The notes beneath the pieces are model-generated. The model was not told the origin of the DNA, ran no database searches, and worked only from the letters and a program-made list of their open reading frames with translations. Shown piece after piece: positions 62,493-64,000 of a stretch of DNA of 64,000 bases (its first letter is position 1; every line of letters begins with the position of its first letter). Position numbers and translations under genes: made by a program. The stretch is from assembly GCF_003217475.1 (NCBI RefSeq), contig NZ_QJSP01000022.1:1-64000 (forward strand). The letters run 5' to 3'. This stretch comes from Williamsia limnetica. Lineage in GTDB: Bacteria > Actinomycetota > Actinomycetes > Mycobacteriales > Mycobacteriaceae.

Positions 62493-63214
62493 GCCTGGGC
62501 TCCCTCGGGGGTCGAGTGCAGATCGGGGTACAGGGCTTCGATGGGCCCGCTCAGAGCTGCCTTGACCATGCCGGTCAGCTCGTCGCCGAGAACTTCGTAT
62601 CCGCCTGCCGCGACGGTCTCGTACACCTGCGCCACGAGATCCTCGGGCCGCAGTTTGGGGCCGCCCGCGTGGGCGGCCATGGCGGTGTCGACGTAGCCCA
62701 TGTGCACTCCGACAACGTGGACGTCGTGGGGCGCGAGTTCGAGGCGAAGCGAGTTGGTGGCCGACCACAGCGCGGCCTTGGATCCGCTGTACACCCCACC
62801 GAAGGCGTTCCAGCTGGCCACGGAGTGGATGTCGATGAGCACCGCGCCGGGTGCCGCGATGAGCGCCGGCGCGAACGCCTTCGCCAGTAGGACGGGCCCG
62901 AAGAAGTTGGTCTCCATGCCCGCACGCAGATCGGTCTCTGACAGCTCGAGGTAGCTCGCGGTTGGCGGGATCACGCCGGCATTGTTGATCAGCACTGTCA
63001 CATCGGACGCGATCTCGGCAGCTGCGGATATCGATTGACCGTCGGTGACGTTGAGGTGCAGCGCAGTGATGCGGTCGTCTTCCCATGTGCGTGGAGATCG
63101 CGCCGCCGCGTACACCTTCCGTGCGCCGAGAGCGAGAGCTTGACGTACGAAGTGCTGACCGAGTCCGCCGTTGGCGCCGGTGACCAGGACGACGGAATTG
63201 TCGAGAGTTGCCAT
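62489..63214 (-). CDS. SDR family oxidoreductase
   Basis: A 241-residue SDR with TGANGGLGQHFV, INNAGVIPPT, IHSVASWNAFGG and YSGSK. The C-terminus is short, as in DltE-like SDRs. It is coupled by a 4-base overlap to the hydrolase 61647 and is preceded by the paralogous hydrolase at the window edge, so it sits between two hydrolase copies. Function unknown beyond the family. Confidence 0.87.
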   Translation of the reverse strand: MATLDNSVVLVTGANGGLGQHFVRQALALGARKVYAAARSPRTWEDDRITALHLNVTDGQSISAAAEIASDVTVLINNAGVIPPTASYLELSETDLRAGMETNFFGPVLLAKAFAPALIAAPGAVLIDIHSVASWNAFGGVYSGSKAALWSATNSLRLELAPHDVHVVGVHMGYVDTAMAAHAGGPKLRPEDLVAQVYETVAAGGYEVLGDELTGMVKAALSGPIEALYPDLHSTPEGAQA

Positions 63215-63277
63215 GACGGTTCTTTCTGTGTGAGCTGTTGCGGCGCAGAGGTTGCCGCTGGGAATGAGGGACTTGCT

Positions 63278-64000
63278 CTACGCAGCCAAGAATTCCAGTG
63301 CGGCAGGAACGAATTGGTCGTGGGCCTGGAAGATGCCGCCGTGCCCGGCGTCGGTGTAGATGCGCAGGGTGGCGTTGGGCAGACGGCGGGCCAGGTCGTA
63401 GGTATTGCTGGTCGGCACCATCCGGTCGTCGTCACCGTTGGCGACCAGGGCGGGTTGAGTGATCAGGCTCAGATCGGCAGGTTCTGAAAGTCCCCAGGTG
63501 TGGATCGCGCGAAGCTGGGTCCGGAAGGCTCCGAGCGAGATCTTCTTGTCGCGGTCGGTGGCCCGTTCACCCAGGCGCGTGATGAACTCGCGGGACTGCG
63601 CTTTGCCGTTGGCGGTGCGGGTGAAAAAGAGATTCTGTTTGGGGTCTTTGCCTGTCAGCACGGCTGTGATCGAGTCCGTGTAGGTCAGCCGGGTCACCTT
63701 GTCGATACCCTCACCGCCGGCCGGGCCGGTGCCGGCGAGGATGAGTTTGCGGACCAGCGCGGGGCGCTCGGCGGCGATGACCTGCGCGATGAATCCGCCC
63801 ATCGAAAAGCCGAGCAGGTCGACCTTCTCGTACCCGAAGGCGTCGATGACGGCGATCGCGTCGTGAGCCATCTCTTCGATGGTTGCCGGTGTCGTACCGC
63901 CCGATCCGCCGACACCCCGGTTGTCGATGACGAGCACCCGGTGTTTCGCGGCGATGCCGTCGACGACGCGTGGATCCCAGTTGTCGAGGGTGGCACCGAG
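63278..64000 (-). CDS. Alpha/beta hydrolase, 5-prime end outside the window
   Basis: At least 240 residues of a hydrolase paralogous to 61647: IDNRGVGGSGGTTPA, GFSMGGFIAQVI (nucleophile Ser) and DAGHGGIFQAHD. The frame stays open to the last base, reading LGATLDNWDPRVVDGI before the DNRGVG motif, so the start lies beyond the edge. It is the upstream member of the operon. The pair with 61647 looks like a tandem duplication with an SDR between. Confidence 0.88.
   Translation of the reverse strand, partial: LGATLDNWDPRVVDGIAAKHRVLVIDNRGVGGSGGTTPATIEEMAHDAIAVIDAFGYEKVDLLGFSMGGFIAQVIAAERPALVRKLILAGTGPAGGEGIDKVTRLTYTDSITAVLTGKDPKQNLFFTRTANGKAQSREFITRLGERATDRDKKISLGAFRTQLRAIHTWGLSEPADLSLITQPALVANGDDDRMVPTSNTYDLARRLPNATLRIYTDAGHGGIFQAHDQFVPAALEFLAA

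Noticed and set aside
62493-63086. N-terminal extension of the hydrolase at 61647 to 479 residues
   Set aside because: The extension overlaps the SDR at 62489-63214 in another frame. The ATG at 62492 has GGGAG and starts the hydrolase fold, so a fusion is not supported.

Overview
The window is GC-rich, gene-dense DNA from an actinobacterium, most likely a mycolic-acid-containing genus such as Rhodococcus, Gordonia or Mycolicibacterium. The reasons are five short-chain dehydrogenases (SDRs) of the mycofactocin-coupled type, frequent GTG and TTG starts, a deazaflavin-type nitroreductase homologue, and close resemblance of several proteins to the limonene-degradation enzymes of Rhodococcus erythropolis. 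The genus is inferred, not proven. I saw no rRNA, tRNA, CRISPR array, intact insertion sequence or phage gene.

About 533-58642 reads as one large catabolic island for a cyclic monoterpene. Its core is a LimA/LimB pair at 31918-33586: a limonene-1,2-epoxide hydrolase with all five catalytic residues and a luciferase-like limonene monooxygenase. A second, diverged LimB/LimA pair lies at 45078-46665, followed by a Baeyer-Villiger monooxygenase (46911), a CitE-like lyase (48602) and a fragment-sized luciferase-like protein (49524). Two flavin reductases (11698, 42001) and a RibBA flavin-biosynthesis gene (10446) would supply reduced flavin. The mycofactocin-type SDRs (8508, 9531, 15695, 42885, 54665) could oxidise terpene alcohols or diols. 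A GDSAG esterase (34924) could open lactones.

The downstream half is CoA chemistry: an acyl-CoA ligase (19535), a class III CoA transferase (38851), four acyl-CoA dehydrogenases, an enoyl-CoA hydratase, three MaoC-type hydratases, several SDRs, a normal thiolase (12738), a cysteine-less thiolase-like pair with a DUF35 protein (16625-19411), and acetoacetate-CoA ligase (55547). I propose that the heteromeric dehydrogenase, hydratase and thiolase/DUF35 set clears a beta-branch by retro-aldol cleavage, as in the last step of steroid side-chain degradation.

Regulators: two GAF/AAA+/Fis-type activators without the sigma-54 contact loop (3189, 29880), two paralogous TetR proteins (2501, 13990), and a NarL-type two-component pair split by metabolic genes (34218, 40124). 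Two long near-perfect palindromes (2383-2421, 46728-46766) look like operators. A ribose-type ABC importer (50489-54355) sits inside the island.

The right end (58796-64000) is a separate minus-strand block of a small membrane protein, a nitroreductase homologue, SDRs, a quinone-oxidoreductase-like protein and two paralogous alpha/beta hydrolases, the last cut by the window edge. The first 530 bases hold only broken coding-like fragments.
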